Assembly (NCBI GenBank): GCA_944474755.1
Contig: OX104117.1
Span: 74,810,926 to 74,874,925, forward strand
Reading direction: 5' to 3'
Source: Limnoperna fortunei
Lineage: Eukaryota; Mollusca; Bivalvia; Mytilida; Modiolidae
Length of the DNA: 64,000 bases
Shown here: positions 31,801-47,229 of the stretch, in pieces
How the letters are laid out: each line of letters begins with the position of its first letter
How positions within the stretch are numbered: the first letter of the stretch is position 1
Notes under the pieces: generated by a model
Seen by the model: only the letters and a program-made list of their open reading frames with translations
Database searches by the model: none
What the model was told of the DNA's origin: nothing
Translations under genes and position numbers: made by a program

Positions 31801-34800
31801 TTATTTTAACGGCCTACATTGCCAACGACACAGCTTATTTTAGCGGCCTGCATGCCGACGACACAGCTTATTTAAACGGCCTGCATTGCCAACGACACAG
31901 CTTATTTTAACGGCCAGCATTGCCGACGACACTGCTTAGTTTAACGGCCTGCATGCCGACGACACAGCTTATTTTAACGGCCTGCATTGCCAACGACACA
32001 GCTTATTGAACGGCCTGCATTGCCGACGACACAGCTGATTTTAACGGCCTGCATTGCCGACGATACAGCTTATTTTAACGGCCTGCATTGCCGACGACAC
32101 AGCTTATTTTAACGGCCTGCTTTGACGACGACACAGATTATTCTAACGGCCTGCATTGCCGACGATACAGCTTATTTTAACGGCCTGCATTGCCGACGAC
32201 ACAGCTTATTTTAACGGCCTGCATTGCCGACGACACAGCTGATTTTAACGACCTGCATTGACGATGACACAGCTGATTTTAACGGCCTGCTTTGCCGACG
32301 ATACAGCGTATTATAACGGCCTGCATTGCCGACGACACAGCTTATTTTAACGGCCTGCTTTGACGACGACACAGATTATTTTAACGGCCTGCATGCCGAC
32401 GACACAGCTTATTTTAACGGCCTGCATTGACTACGATACAGCATATTTTAACGGCCTGCATTGCCGACGACACAGCTTATTTTAACGGCCTGCATTGACG
32501 ACGACACAGATTATTTTAACGGCCTGCGTTGACTACGACACAGATTATTTTAACGGACTGCATTGCCAACGAAACAGCGTATTTTAACGGCCTGCATTGC
32601 GAACGACACAGCTTATTTTAACGGCCTGCATTGCCGAAGACACATATTATTTTAACGGCCTGCATGCCGACGACACAGCTTATATTAACGGCCTGCATTA
32701 ACGACGACACAGATTATTTTAACGGCCTGCATGCCGACGGCACAGCTTATTTAAGCGGCCTGCATTGCCAACGACACAGCTTATTTTAACGGCCAGTATT
32801 GCCGACGACATAGCTTATATTAACGGCCTGCATTGACGACGACACAGATTATTTTAACGGCCTGCATGCCGACGGCACAGCTTATTTAAGCGGCCTGCAT
32901 TGCCAACGACACAGCTTATTTTAACGGCCAGTATTGCCGACGACACAGCTTATTTTAACGGCCTGCATTGACGACTACACAGCTTATTTTAACGGCCTGC
33001 ATTGCCATGCCGACGACACAGCTTATTTTAACGCCCTGCATTGCCGACGACACCGCTTATTTTAACGGCCTGAATTGCCGAAGACACAGCTTATTTTAAT
33101 GGTCTGCATTGCCGACAAGACAGCTTATTTTAACGGCCTGCATTGCCGACGACACAGCTTATCTTAACGGCCTGCATTGACGACGACACAGCTTATTTTA
33201 ACGGCCTGCATTGCCGACGACACAGCTGATGTTAACGACCTGCATTGACGATGACACTGCTTATTTTAACGGCCTGCATTGCCGACGACACAGCTTATTT
33301 TAACGGCCTGCATTGCCAACGACACTGCTTAGTTTAACGGCCTGCATTGCCAACGACACTGCTTAGTTTAACGGCCTGCATTGCCGAAGACACAGATTAT
33401 TTTAAAGGCCTGCATGCCGACGACACAGCTTATTTTAACGGCCTGCATTGACGACGACACAGATTATTTTAACGGCCTGCATTGCCAACGACACAGCTTA
33501 TTTTAACGGCCTGCATGCCGACGGCACAGCTTATTTAAGCGGCCTGCATTGCCAACGACACAGCTTATTTTAACGGCCTGCATGCCGACGACACAGCTTA
33601 TTTTAACGGCCTGCATTGACGACGACACAGCTTATTTTAACGGCCTGCATTGCCGACGACACCGCTTATTTTAACGGCCTGCATTGCCGAAGACACAGCT
33701 TATTTTAACGGTCTGCATAGCCGACAAGACAGCTTATTTTAGCGGCCTGCACTGCCGACGACACAGCTTATTTTAACGGCCTGCATTGCCGACGGCACAG
33801 CTTATTTTAACGGCCTGCATTGCCGACGACACAGCTCATCTTAACGGTCTGCATTGCCGACGACACAGCTTATTTTAACGGCCTTCATGCCAACTACACA
33901 GCTTATTTTAACGGCCTGCATTGCCGACGACACAGCTTATTTTAACGGCCTGCATTGCCAACGACACTGCTTAGTTTAACGGCCTGCATTGCCAACGACA
34001 CTGCTTAGTTTAACGGCCTGCATTGCCGAAGACACAGATTATTTTAAAGGCCTGCATGCCGACGACACAGCTTATTTTAACGGCCTGCATTGACGACGAC
34101 ACAGATTATTTTAACGGCCTGCATTGCCAACGACACAGCTTATTTTAACGGCCTGCATGCCGACGGCACAGCTTATTTAAGCGGCCTGCATTGCCAACGA
34201 CACAGCTTATTTTAACGGCCTGCATGCCGACGACACAGCTTATTTTAACGGCCTGCATTGACGACGACACAGCTTATTTTAAAGGCCTGCATTGCCGACG
34301 ACACCGCTTATTTTAACGGCCTGCATTGCCGAAGACACAGCTTATTTTAACGGTCTGCATAGCCGACAAGACAGCTTATTTTAGCGGCCTGCATTGCCGA
34401 CGACACAGCTTATTTTAGCGGCCTGCATTGCCGACGGCACAGCTTATTTTAACGGCCTGCATTGCCGACGACACAGCTCATCTTAACGGTCTGCATTGCC
34501 GACGACACAGCTTATTTTAACGGCCTTCATGCCAACTACACAGCTTATTTAAACGGCCTGCATTGCCAATGACACAGCTTATTCTAACGGCCAGCATTGC
34601 CGACGACACTGCTTATTTGAACGGCCTGCATGCCGACGACACAGATTATTTAACGGCCTGCATTGACGACGACACAGATTATTTTAACGGCCTGCATTGC
34701 CAACGAAACAGCGTATTTTAACGGCCTGCATTGAGGACGACACAGCTTATTTAAGCGGCCTGCATTGCCGACGACATAGCTTATTTTAACGGCCTGCATG

Positions 34801-37800
34801 CCGACGAAACAGCTTATTTTAACGGCGTGCATTGACGACGACTCAGCTTATTTTAACGGCCTGCATTGCCATGCCGACGACACAGCTTATTTTAACGGCC
34901 TGCATTGCCGACGACACCGCTTATTTTAACGGCCTGCATTGCCGAAGACACAGCTTATTTTAACGGTCTGCATTGCCGACAAGACAGCTTATTTTAGCGG
35001 CCTGCATTGCCGACGACACAGCTTATTTTAATGGCCTGCATTGCCGACGGCACAGCTTATTTTAACGGCCTGCATTGCCGACGGCACAGCTTATTTTAAC
35101 GGCTGCATTGCCGACGACACAGCTTATCTTAACGGCCTGCATTGCCGACGATACAGCTTATTTTAACGGCCTGCATTGCCAACTACACTGCTTATTTTAA
35201 CGGCCTACATTGCCAACGACACAGCTTATTTTAGCGGCCTGCATGCCGACGACACAGCTTATTTAAACGGCCTGCATTGCCAACGACACAGCTTATTTTA
35301 ACGGCCAGCATTGCCGACGACACTGCTTAGTTTAACGGCCTGCATGCCGACGACACAGCTTATTTTAACGGCCTGCATTGCCAACGACACAGCTTATTTA
35401 ACGGCCTGCATTGCCGACGACACAGCTGATTTTGACGGCCTGCATTGCCGACGATACAGCTTATTTTAACGGCCTGCATTGCCGACGACACAGCTTATTT
35501 TAACGGCCTGCTTTGACGACGACACAGATTATTTTAACGGCCAGCATTGCCGACGATACAGCTTATTTTAACGGCCTGCATTGCCGACGACACAGCTTAT
35601 TTTAACGGCCTGCATTGCCGACGACACAGCTGATTTTAACGACCTGCATTGACGATGACACAGCTGATTTTAACGGCCTGCATTGCCGACGATACAGCGT
35701 ATTATTACGGCCTGCATTGCCGACGACACAGCTTATTTTAACGGCCTGCTTTGACGACGACACAGATTATTTTAACGGCCTGCATGCCGACGACACAGCT
35801 TATTTTAACGGCCTGCATTGACTACGATACAGCTTATTTTAACGGCCTGCATTGCCAACGAAACAGCGTATTTTAACGGCCTGCATTGAGGACGACACTG
35901 CTTATTTAAGCGGCCTGCATTGCCGACGACATAGCTTATTTTAACGGCCTGCATGCCGACGACACAGCTTATTTTAACGGCCTGCATTGACGACGACACA
36001 GCTTATTTTAACGGCCTGCATTGCCATGCCGACGACACAGCTTATTTTAACGGCCTGCATTGCCGACGACACCGCTTATTTTAACGGCCTGCATTTCCGA
36101 AGACACAGCTTATTTTAACGGTCTGCATTGCCGACAAGACAGCTTATTTTAGCGGCCTGCATTGCCGACGACACAGCTTATTTTAACGGCCTGCATTTCC
36201 GAAGACACAGCTTATTTTAACGGTCTGCATTGCCGACAAGACAGCTTATTTTAGCGGCCTGCATAGCCGACGGCACAGCTTATTTTAACGGCCTGCATTG
36301 CCGACGGCACAGCTTATTTTAACGGCCTGCATTGCCGACGACACAGCTTATCTTAACGGCCTGCATTGCCGACGATACAGCTTATTTTAACGGCCTGCAT
36401 TGCCAACTACACTGCTTATTTTAACGGCCTACATTGCCAACGACACAGCTTATTTTAGCGGCCTGCATGCCGACGACACAGCTTATTTAAACGGCCTGCA
36501 TTGCCAACGACACAGCTTATTTCAACGGCCAGCATTGCCGACGACACTGCTTAGTTTAACGGCCTGCATGCCGACGACACAGCTTATTTTAACGGCCTGC
36601 ATTGCCAACGGCACAGCTTATTTAACGGCCTGCATTGCCGACGACACAGCTGATTTTAACGGCCTGCATTGCCGACGATACAGCTTATTTTAACGGCCTG
36701 CATTGCCGACGACACAGCTTATTTTAACGGCCTGCATTGACTACGATACAGCTTATTTTAACGGCCTGCATTGCCGACGACACAGCTTATTTTAACGGCC
36801 TGCATTGACGACGACACAGATTATTTTAACGGCCTGCATTGCCAACGACACAGATTATTTTAACGGCCTGCATGCCGACGGCACAGCTTATTTAAGCGGC
36901 CTGCATTGCCAACGACACAGCTTATTTTAACGGCAAGCATTGCCGACGACATAGCTTATTTAAACGGCCTGCATTGCCGAAGACACAGATTAGTTTAAAA
37001 GCCTGCATGCCGACGACACAGCTTATTTTAACGGCCTGCATTGACGACGACACAGATTATTTTAACGGCCTGCATTGCCAACGACACAGCTTATTTTAAC
37101 GGCCTGCATGCAGACGGCACAGCTTATTTTAACGGCCTGCATTGACGACGACACAGATTATTTTAACGGCCTGCATTGCCAACGACACAGCTTATTTTAA
37201 CGGCCTGCATGCAGACGGCACAGCTTATTTAAGCGGCCTGCATTGCCAACGACACAGCTTATTTTAACGGCCTGCATGCCGACGACACAGCTTATTTTAA
37301 CGGCCTGCATTGACGACGACACAGCTTATTTTAACGGCCTGCATTGCCGACGACACCGCTTATTTTAACGGCCTGCATTGACGACGACACAGATTATTTT
37401 AACGGCCTGCATTGCCAACGACACAGCTTATTTTAACGGCCTGCATGCCGACGGCACAGCTTATTTAAGCGGCCTGCATTGCCAACGACACAGCTTATTT
37501 TAACGGCAAGCATTGCCGACGACATAGCTTATTTAAACGGCCTGCATTGCCGAAGACACAGATTATTTTAAAAGCCTGCATGCCGACGACACAGCTTATT
37601 TTAACGGCCTGCATTGACGACGACACAGATTATTTTAACGGCCTGCATTGCCAACGACACAGCTTATTTTAACGGCCTGCATGCAGACGGCACAGCTTAT
37701 TTAAGCGGCCTGCATTGCCAACGACACAGCTTATTTTAACGGCCTGCATGCCGACGACACAGCTTATTTTAACGGCCTGCATTGACGACGACACAGCTTA

Positions 37801-40800
37801 TTTTAACGGCCTGCATTGCCAACGACACCGCTTATTTTAACGGCCTGCATTGCCGAAGACACAGCTTATTTTAACGGTCTGCATAGCCGACAAGACAGCT
37901 TATTTTAGCGGCCTGCATTGCCGACGACACAGCTTATTTTAACGGCCTGCATTGCCGACGGCACAGCTTATTTTAACGGCCTGCATTGCCGACGACACAG
38001 CTTATCTTAACGGTCTGCATTGCCGACGACACAGCTTATTTTAACGGCCTTCATGCCAACTACACAGCTTATTTAAACGGCCTGCATTGCCAATGACACA
38101 GCTTATTTTAACGGCCAGCATTGCCGACGACACTGCTTATTTGAACGGCCTGCATGCCGACGACACAGCTTATTTTAACGGCCTGCATTGCCGACGACAC
38201 TGCTCATTTTAACGGCCTGCATTGCCGACGACACAGCTTATTTTAACGGCCTGCATTGACGACGACACAGCTTATTTTAACGGCCTGCATTGCCGACGAC
38301 ACAGCTGATTTTAACGACCTGCATTGACGATGACACCGCTGATTTTAACGGCCTGCATTGCCGACGATACAGCGTATTTTAACGGCCTGCATTGCCGACG
38401 ACACAGCTTATTTTAACGGCCTGCTTTGACGACGACACAGATTATTTTAACGGCTTGCATGCCGACGACACAGCTTATTTTAACGGCCTGCATTGACTAC
38501 GATACAGCTCATTTTAACGGCCTGCATTGCCGACGACACAGCTTATTTAACGGCCTGCATTGACGACGACACAGATTATTTTAACGGCCTGCATTGCCAA
38601 CGAAACAGCGTATTTTAACGGCCTGCATTGAGGACGACACAGCTTATTTAAGCGGCCTGCATTGCCGACGACATAGCTTATTTTAACGGCCTGCATGCCG
38701 ACGACACAGCTTATTTTAACGTCCTGCATTGACGACGACTCAGCTTATTTTAACGGCCTGCATTGCCAACGACACAGCTTATTTTAACGGCCTGCATGCC
38801 AACGGCATCGCTTATTTTAACGGCCTGCATTGCCGAAGACACAGCTTATTTTAACCGTCTGCATTGCCGACCAGACAGCTTATTTTAGCGGCCTGCATTG
38901 CCGACGACACAGCTTATTTTAACGGCCCGCATTGCCGACGGCACATCTTATTTTAACGGCCTGCATTGCCGACGGCACAGCTTATTTTAACGGCCTGCAT
39001 TGCCGACGACACAGCTTATCTTAACGGCCTGCATTGCCGACGATACAGCTTATTTTAACGGCCTGCATTGCCAACTACACTGCTTATTTTAACGGCCTAC
39101 ATTGCCAACGACACAGCTTATTTTAGCGGCCTGCATGCCGACGACACAGCTTATTTAAACGGCCTGCATTGCCAACGACACAGCTTATTTTAACGGCAAG
39201 CATTGCCGACGACACTGCTTAGTTTAACGGCCTGCATGCCGACGACACAGCTTATTTTAACGACCTGCATTGCCAACGACACAGCTTATTTAACGGCCTG
39301 CATTGCCGACGACACAGCTGATTTTAACGGCCTGCATTGCCGACGATACAGCTTATTTTAACGGCCTGCATTGCCGACGACACAGCTTATTTTAACGGCC
39401 TGCTTTGACGACGACACAGATTATTTTAACGGCCTGCATTGCCGACGACACAGCTTATTTTAACGGCCTGCATTGACGACGACACAGCTTATTTTAACGG
39501 CCTGCATTGCCGACGACACAGCTGATTTTAACGACCTGCATTGACGATGACACAGCTGATTTTAACGGCCTGCATTGCCGACGATACAGCGTATTTTAAC
39601 GGCCTGCATTGCCGACAACACAGCTTATTTTAACGGCCTGCTATGACGACGACACAGATTATTTTAACGGCCTGCATGCCGACGACACAGCTTATTTTAA
39701 CGGCCTGCATTGACTACGATACAGCTTATTTTAACGGCCTGCATTGCCGACGACACAGCTTATCTTAACGGCCTGCATTGCCGACGATACAGCTTATTTT
39801 AACGGCCTGCATTGCCAACTACACTGCTTATTTTAACGGCCTACATTGCCAACGACACAGCTTATTTTAGCGGCCTGCATGCCGACGACACAGCTTATTT
39901 TAACGGCCAGCATTGCCGACGACACTGCTTAGTTTAACGGCCAGCATTGCCGACGACACTGCTTAGTTTAACGGCCTGCATGCCGACGACACAGCTTATT
40001 TTAATGGCCTGCTTTGCCAACGACACAGCTTATTTAACGGCCTGCATTGCCGACGACACAGCTGATTTTAACGGCCTGCATTGCCGACGATACAGCTTAT
40101 TTTAACGGCCTGCATTGCCGACGACACAGCTTACTTTAACGGCCTGCTTTGACGACGACACAGATTATTTTAACGGCCTGCATTGCCGACGACACAGCTT
40201 ATTTTAACGGCCTGCATTGACGACGACACAGCTTATTTTAACGGCCTGCATTGCCGACGACACAGCTGATTTTAACGACCTGCTTTGACGATGACACAGC
40301 TGATATTAACGGCCTGCATTGCCGACGATGCAGCGTATTTTAACGGCCTGCATTGCCGACAACACAGCTTATTTTAACGGCCTGCTATGACGACGACACA
40401 GATTATTTTAACGGCCTGCATGCCGACGACACAGCTTATTTTAACGGGCTGCATTGACTACAATACAGCTTATTTTAACGGCCTGCATTGCCGACGACAC
40501 AGCTTATTTAACGGCCTGCATTGACGACGACACAGATTATTTTAACGGCCTGCATTGCCAACGAAACAGCGTATTTTAACGGCCTGCATTGAGGACGACA
40601 CAGCTTATTTAAGCGGCCTGCATTGCCGACGACATAGCTTATTTTAACGGCCTGCATGCCGACGACACAGCTTATTTTAACGGTCTGCATTGCCGACAAG
40701 ACAGCTTATTTAAGCGGCCTGCATTGCCGACGACATAGCTTATTTTAACGGCCTGCATGCCGACGACACAGCTTATTTTAACGGTCTGCATTGCCGACAA

Positions 40801-43800
40801 GACAGCTTATTTTAGCGGCCTGCATTGCCGACGACACAGCTTATTTTAACGGCCTGCATTGCCGACGGCACTGCTGATTTTAACGGCCTGCATTGCCGAC
40901 GGCACAGCTTATTTTAACGGCCTGCATTGCCGACGACACAGCTTATCTTAACGGCCTGCATTACCGACGATACAGCTTATTTTAACGGCCTGCATTGCCA
41001 ACTACACTGCTTATTTTAACGGCCTACATTGCCAACGACACAGCTTATTTTAGCGGCCTGCATGCCGACGACACAGCTTATTTAAACGGCCTGCATTGCC
41101 AACGACACAGCTTATTTTAACGGCCAGCATTGACGACGACACTGCTTAGTTTAACGGCCTGCATGCCGACGACACAGCTTATTTTAACGGCCTGCATTGC
41201 CAACGACACAGCTTATTTAACGGCCTGCATTGCCGACGACACAGCTTATTTTAACGGCCTGCATTGACGACGACACAGATTATTTTAACGGCCTACATTT
41301 CCAACGAAACAGCGATTTTTTTACGGCCTGCATTGCGGACGACACAGATTATTTTAACGGCCTGCATGCCGACGACACAGCTTATTTTAACGGCCTGCAT
41401 TGACTACGATACAGCTTATTTTAACGACCTGCATTGCCGACGACACAGCTTATTTTAACGGCCTGCATTGACGACGACACAGATTATTTTAACGGCGTGC
41501 ATTGACTACGACACAGATTATTTTAACGGCCTGCATTGCCAACGAAACAGCGTATTTTAACGGCCTGCATTGCGGACGACACAGCTTATTTTAACGGCCT
41601 GCATTGCCGAAGACACATATTATTTTAACGGCCTGCATGCCGACGACACAGCTTATATTAACGGCCTGTATTGACGACGACACAGATTATTTTAACGGCC
41701 TGCATGCCGACGTCACAGCTTATTTAAGCGGCCTGCATTGCCAACGACACAGCTTATTTTAACGGCCAGTATTGCCGACGACATAGCTTATTTTAACGGC
41801 CTGCATGCCAACGACACAGCTTATTTTAACGTCCTGCATTGACGACTACACAGCTTATTTTAACGGCCTGCATTGCCATGCCGACGACACAGCTTATTTT
41901 AACGCGCTGCATTGCCGACGACACCGCTTATTTTAACGGCCTGCATTGCCGAAGACACAGCTTATTTTAATGGTCTGCATTGCCGACAAGACAGCTTATT
42001 TTAACGGCCTGCATTGCCGACGAAACAGCTTATTTTAACGGCCTGCATTGCCGACGGCACAGCTTGTTTTAACGGCCTGCATTGCCGACGACACAGCTTA
42101 TCTTAACGGCCTGCATTGCCGACGACACAGCTTATTTTAACGGCCTGCATTGCCAACTACACAGCTTATTTTAACGGCCTGCATTGCCAACGACACAGCT
42201 TATTTTAACGGCCTGCATGCCAACGACACAGCTTATTTTAACGGCCAGCATTGCCGACGACACTGCTTATTTGAACGGCCTGCATGCCGACGACACAGCT
42301 TATTTTAACGGCCTGCATTGCCGACGACACTGCTTATTTTAGCGGCCTGCATTGCCGACGACACAACTTATTTTAACGACCTGCATTGACGACGACACAG
42401 CTTATTTTAACGGCCTGCATTGCCGACGACACAGCTGATCTTAACGACCTGCATTGACGATGACACTGCTTATTTTAACGGCCTGCATTGCCGACGACAC
42501 AGCTTATTTTAACGGCCTGCATTGCCAACGACACTGCTTAGTTTAACGGCCTGCATTGCCGAAGACACAGATTATTTTAAAGGCCTGCATGCCGACGACA
42601 CAGCTTATTTTAACGGCCTGCATTGACGACGACACAGATTATTTTAACGGCCTGCATTGCCAACGACACAGCTTATTTTAACGGCCTGCATGCCGACGGC
42701 ACAGCTTATTTAAGCGGCCTGCATTGCCAACGACACAGCTTATTTTAACGGCCATCATTGCCGACGACATAGCTTATTTTAACGGCCTGCATGCCGACGA
42801 CACAGCTTACTTTAACGGCCTGCATTGACGACGACACAGCTTATTTTAACGGCCTGCATTGCCGACGACACCGCTTATTTTAACGGCCTGCATTGCCGAA
42901 GACACAGCTTATTTTAACGGTCTGCATAGCCGACAAGACAGCTTATTTTAGCGGCCTGCATTGCCGACGACACAGCTTATTTTAACGGCCTGCATTGCCG
43001 ACGGCACAGCTTATTTTAAAGGCCTGCATTGCCGACGACACAGCTTATCTTAACGGTCTGCATTGCCGACGACACAGCTTATTTTAACGGCCTTCATGCC
43101 AACGACACAGCTTATTTAAACGGCCTGCATTGCCAATGACACAGCTTATTTTAACGGCCAGCATTGCCGACGACACTGCTTATTTGAACGGCCTGCATGC
43201 CGACGACACAGCTTATTTTAACGGCCTGCATTGCCGACGACACTGATTATTTTAACGGCCTGCATTGCCGACGACACAGCTTATTTAACGGCCTGCATTG
43301 ACGACAACACAGCTTATTTTAACGGCCTGCATTGCCGACGACACAGCTGATTTTAACGACCTGCATTGACGATGACACAGCTGATTTTATCGGCCTGCAT
43401 TGCCGACGATACAGCGTATTTTAACGGCCTGCATTGCCGACGATACAGCGTATTTTAACGGCCTGCATTGCCGACGACACAGATTATTTGAACGGCCTGC
43501 ATGCCGACGACACAGCTTATTTTAACGGCCTGCATTGACTATGATACAGCTTATTTTAACGGCCTGCATTGCCGACGACACAGCTTATTTTAACGGCCTG
43601 CATTGACGACGACACAGATTATTTTAACGGCCTGCATTGCCAACGAAACAGCGTATTTTAACGGCCTGCATTGCCGACGACACAGCTGATTTTAACGACC
43701 TACATTGACGATGACACTGCTTGTTTTAACGGCCTGCATTGCCGACGACACAGCTTGTTTTAACGGCCTGCATTGCCGACGACACAGCTTATTTTAACGG

Positions 43801-46043
43801 CCTGCATTGACGACAAGACAGCTTATTTTAATGGCCTTCATTGCCGACGACACAGCTTATTTTAACGGCCTGCATTGCCGACGACACAGCTTATTTTAAC
43901 GGCCTGCATTGCCGACGACACAGATTATTTTAACGGCCTGCACTGCCGACGACACAGCTTATTTAAACGGCCTGCATTGCCGACGACATAGCGTATTTTA
44001 ACGGCCTTCATGCCGACGACACAGCTTATTTTAACGGCCTGCATTGACGACGACACAGCTTATTTTAACGCCCTGCATTGCCATGCCGACGACACAGCTT
44101 ATTTTAACGGCCTGCATTGCCGACGACACCGCTTATTTTAACGGCCTACATTGCCGAAGACACAGCTTATTTTAACGGTCTGCATTGCCGACAAGACAGC
44201 TTATTTTAGCGGCCTGCATTGCCGACGACACAGCTTATTTTAACGGCCTGCATTGCCGACGGCACAGCTTATTTTAACGGCCTGCATTGCCGACGACACA
44301 GCTTATCTTAACGGCCTGCATTGCCGACGACACAGCTTATTTTAACGGCCTGCATTGCCAACTACACAGCTTATTTTAACGGCCTACATTGCCAACGACA
44401 CAGCTTATTTTAACGGCCTGCATGCCGACGACACAGCTTATTTAAACGGCCTGCATTGCCAACGACACAGCTTATTTTAACGACCAGCATTGCCGACGAC
44501 ACAGCTTATTTTAACGACCTACATTGACGATGAGACTGCTTATTTTAACGGCCTGCATTGCCGACGACACAGCTTATTTAAGCGGCCTGCATTGCCGACG
44601 ACATAGCTTATTTTAACGGCCTTCATGCCGACGACACAGCTTATTTTAACGGCCTGCATTGACGACGACACAGCTTATTTTAACGGCCTGCATTGCCGAC
44701 GACACCGCTTATTTTAGCGGCCTGCATTGCCGAAGACACAGCTTATTTTAACGGTCTGCATTGCCGACAAGACAGCTTATTTTAGCGGCCTGCATTGCCG
44801 ACGACACAGCTTATTTTAACGGCCTGCATTGCCGACGGCACAGCTTATTTTAACGGCCTGCATTGCCGACGACACAGCTTATCTTAACGGCCTGCATTGC
44901 CGACCACACAGCTTATTTTAACGGCCTGCATTGCCAACTACACAGCTTATTTTAACGGCCTACATTGCCAACGACACATCTTATTTTAACGGCCTGCATG
45001 CCGACGACACAGCTTATTTAAACGGCCTGCATTGCCAACGACACAGCTTATTTTAATGACCAGCATTGCCGACGACACTGCTTAGGTTAACGGCCTGCAT
45101 GCCGACGACACAGCTTATTTTAACGGCCTGCATTGCCGACGACACAGCTTATTTAACGGCCTGCATTGCCGACGACACAGCTTATTTTAACGGCCTGCAT
45201 TGCCGACGACACAGCTTATTTTAACGACCTACATTGACGATGAGACTGCTTATTTTTACGGCCTGCATTGCCGACGACACAGATTATTTTAACGGCCTGC
45301 ATTGACGACGACACAGCTTATTTTAGCGGCCTGCATTGCCGACGACACAGCTGATTTTAACGGCCTGCATTGACGACGACACCGATTATTTTAACGGCCT
45401 GCATTGCCAACGACACAGCGTATTTTAACGGCCTGCATTGCCGACGACACAGCTTATTTTAACGGCCTGCATTGCCGACGACACAGCTTATTTTAACAGC
45501 CTGCATTGCCGACGATACAGCTTATTTTAACGGCCTGCATTGCCGACGACACAGCTTATTTTAACAGCCTGCATTGCCAACGACACAGCTTATTTTAACG
45601 GCCTGCATGCCGACGGCACAGCTTATTGAAGCGGCCTGCATTGCCAACGAGACAGCTTATTTTAACGGCCTGCATTGCCGACGACATAGCTTATTTTTAC
45701 GGCCTGCATGCCGACGACACAGCTCATTTTAACGGCCAGCATTGCCGACGACACAGCTTATTTTAACGGCCTGCATTGCCGACGACACAGCTGATTTTAA
45801 GCGGCCTGCATTGCCAACGAGACAGCTTATTTTAACGGCCAGCATTGCGGACGACACAGCTTATTTTGACCGCCCGCATTGACGACGACACATCTTATTT
45901 TAACGGCGTGCATTGACGACGACACTGCTATTTTAACGGCCTGCATTGACGACGACACTTCTTATTTTAACGGTCTGCATTGACGACGACACTGCTTATT
46001 TTAACGGCCTGTATTGACGACGACGCTGCTTGTTTTAACGAGT
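25852..46043. repeat. 20.2-kb minisatellite of a 34-bp unit (roughly 590 copies)
   Basis: Units of 34 bp, consensus start CATTGCCGACGACACAGCTT then ATTTTAACGGCCTG, run for 20 kb without interruption. Frequent variants are CATGCCG (33 bp), CATTGACGACG, GATTATTTT in place of GCTTATTTT, and CATTGCCATGCCGACG junctions. The unit length is not a multiple of three, so frames are short (at most 97 codons). Variant units recur in the same order at long range, showing higher-order repeats. Right-end units (45780-46043) are more diverged, as expected at an array edge. No gene or mobile element is seen inside. Confidence 0.97.
27580..31440. repeat. higher-order repeat, 1933-bp period
   Basis: Blocks of the 34-bp array starting near 27580 are repeated from near 29513 with a constant 1933-bp offset. 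For example ATTTCCAACGAAACAGCGAT lies at about 27676 and 29609, and the CATTGCCATGCCGACG junction recurs likewise. Parts of the same block return farther right at offsets that are not multiples of 1933 (for example the arrangement near 41290), so several rounds of block duplication are layered. Confidence 0.85.
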
Positions 46044-47152
46044 TGCCTATTCATAGGTAATTCAGGCAGTCAAGTACAATGATAGTCTAACAGTGGTGTT
46101 ATCTAATACTTCTCATGTCCTGTGGTGGTTCCATTACAATGACGATATATTCTACTAACACACTCATGCTATAAACATCAGCTATGATCCCTGATTCGGT
46201 AAATTACCCTTACACTAATGACTAAGCTAATTACTTAATGATTCTATATTATATCGTCACGTTTTGTTTGGTCATTAAACGCAGATGTTTTAAGCATTTA
46301 GTGTAAAACAATTTTTTGTGAACGTTTGTCCGTGATTGAAAAAAAAACTATAAACCAAATAATGACAACCGTAAAGAGATCAAGAACAGCATATTCTCTT
46401 AGCGCGTGCTGAAACAATTGATAAAGATATGTGATATTACCCATCAAAAAGCTAGTTCGGCCTTTCATTTATAATAAATGTACTCCATAAGTGACATAAT
46501 TGTCGTAACTATAAATGTAATCTGCAATCAAACTGTACTAAAAGACTTCTATTAAATAATTGCTTTTTATTTTTGCCGCAGATGTTGTGTACTTCACTAT
46601 GCGTTCGATATTTCTTTGAAATTCGCAATTAAAAAAAATCTAACTTTTAATTTACAAAGAAACGTACTCACTTGCTTGAACAGATTTAGCAAGTGAAGGC
46701 GTTAAATTAGAAATTACTTGATTAAAACTTCAACTGCACATAAACATCGACTGTGTATCCAAGTATTGCCTCTAGAGATACTGTTTTCCAAGAATATTTC
46801 ATACTTACATATTTTCTACTCTTAGGTCGTCGTTTTAATTTGAGAAAAGTTTATGCAAATAAATGCTACTAAACGTAAACATGGCATGTTCAGACTTTGG
46901 TAACCTCAATCCACTAAATTTGGGACTGCTTGACACTAGACACATCTACATGTCTGTGTTCCTGTCCACAATCGTAGCTTCTCACGAAGCAATCAGGCTA
47001 CTTCCGCTACGTAATCTAGACTTCATGTTATTGCTGAACAATTAAAATGGCGCTACATTCCATTCAAACACGCAAACACGTCTAAACTAGCTTCTAACAG
47101 AAAAGTGACATAATATGTATCATTCTGTAACGGTAGAGCATGAAATAATCAC
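46044..47152. other. no gene recognised
   Basis: AT-rich flank of the satellite. A 60-codon frame at 46863-47045 has no motif. Just after it, AAAATGGCGCTACATTCCAT plus a CAAA/CACG-rich stretch (47044-47085) resembles a decayed SINE tail. Confidence 0.45.
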
Positions 47153-47229
47153 ATTCACCTCCAGGGATCGAACCCGGGATCTCAGTATTGCCAGCCAGCC
47201 CTCTAACCAAGTGAGCTAAAGAAGTACTC
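47153..47229 (-). mobile_element. tRNA-like sequence, probable SINE head of a second family
   Basis: On the minus strand, TTAGCTCACTTGGTTAGAGG supplies an A box and CCCGGGTTCGATCCCTGG supplies a B box and T arm with a good stem. The acceptor stem pairs poorly and the anticodon stem is not convincing, so it is not a functional tRNA. It differs from the GCCGAGTGG head of the main SINE family. At its 5' edge GAGCTAAAGAAGTAC faces GTACTCCGTTAGCTC, a small inverted repeat. Confidence 0.6.

Noticed and set aside
27643..41458. Many 60-97 codon frames inside the 34-bp array
   Set aside because: The unit is not a multiple of three, and the recurrent frames simply mark higher-order repeat copies.
25852..46043. 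CRISPR-like array of about 34-bp repeats
   Set aside because: Units are directly adjacent without spacers, in eukaryotic-type DNA with no cas genes. It is a minisatellite. The same applies to 9055-10215.
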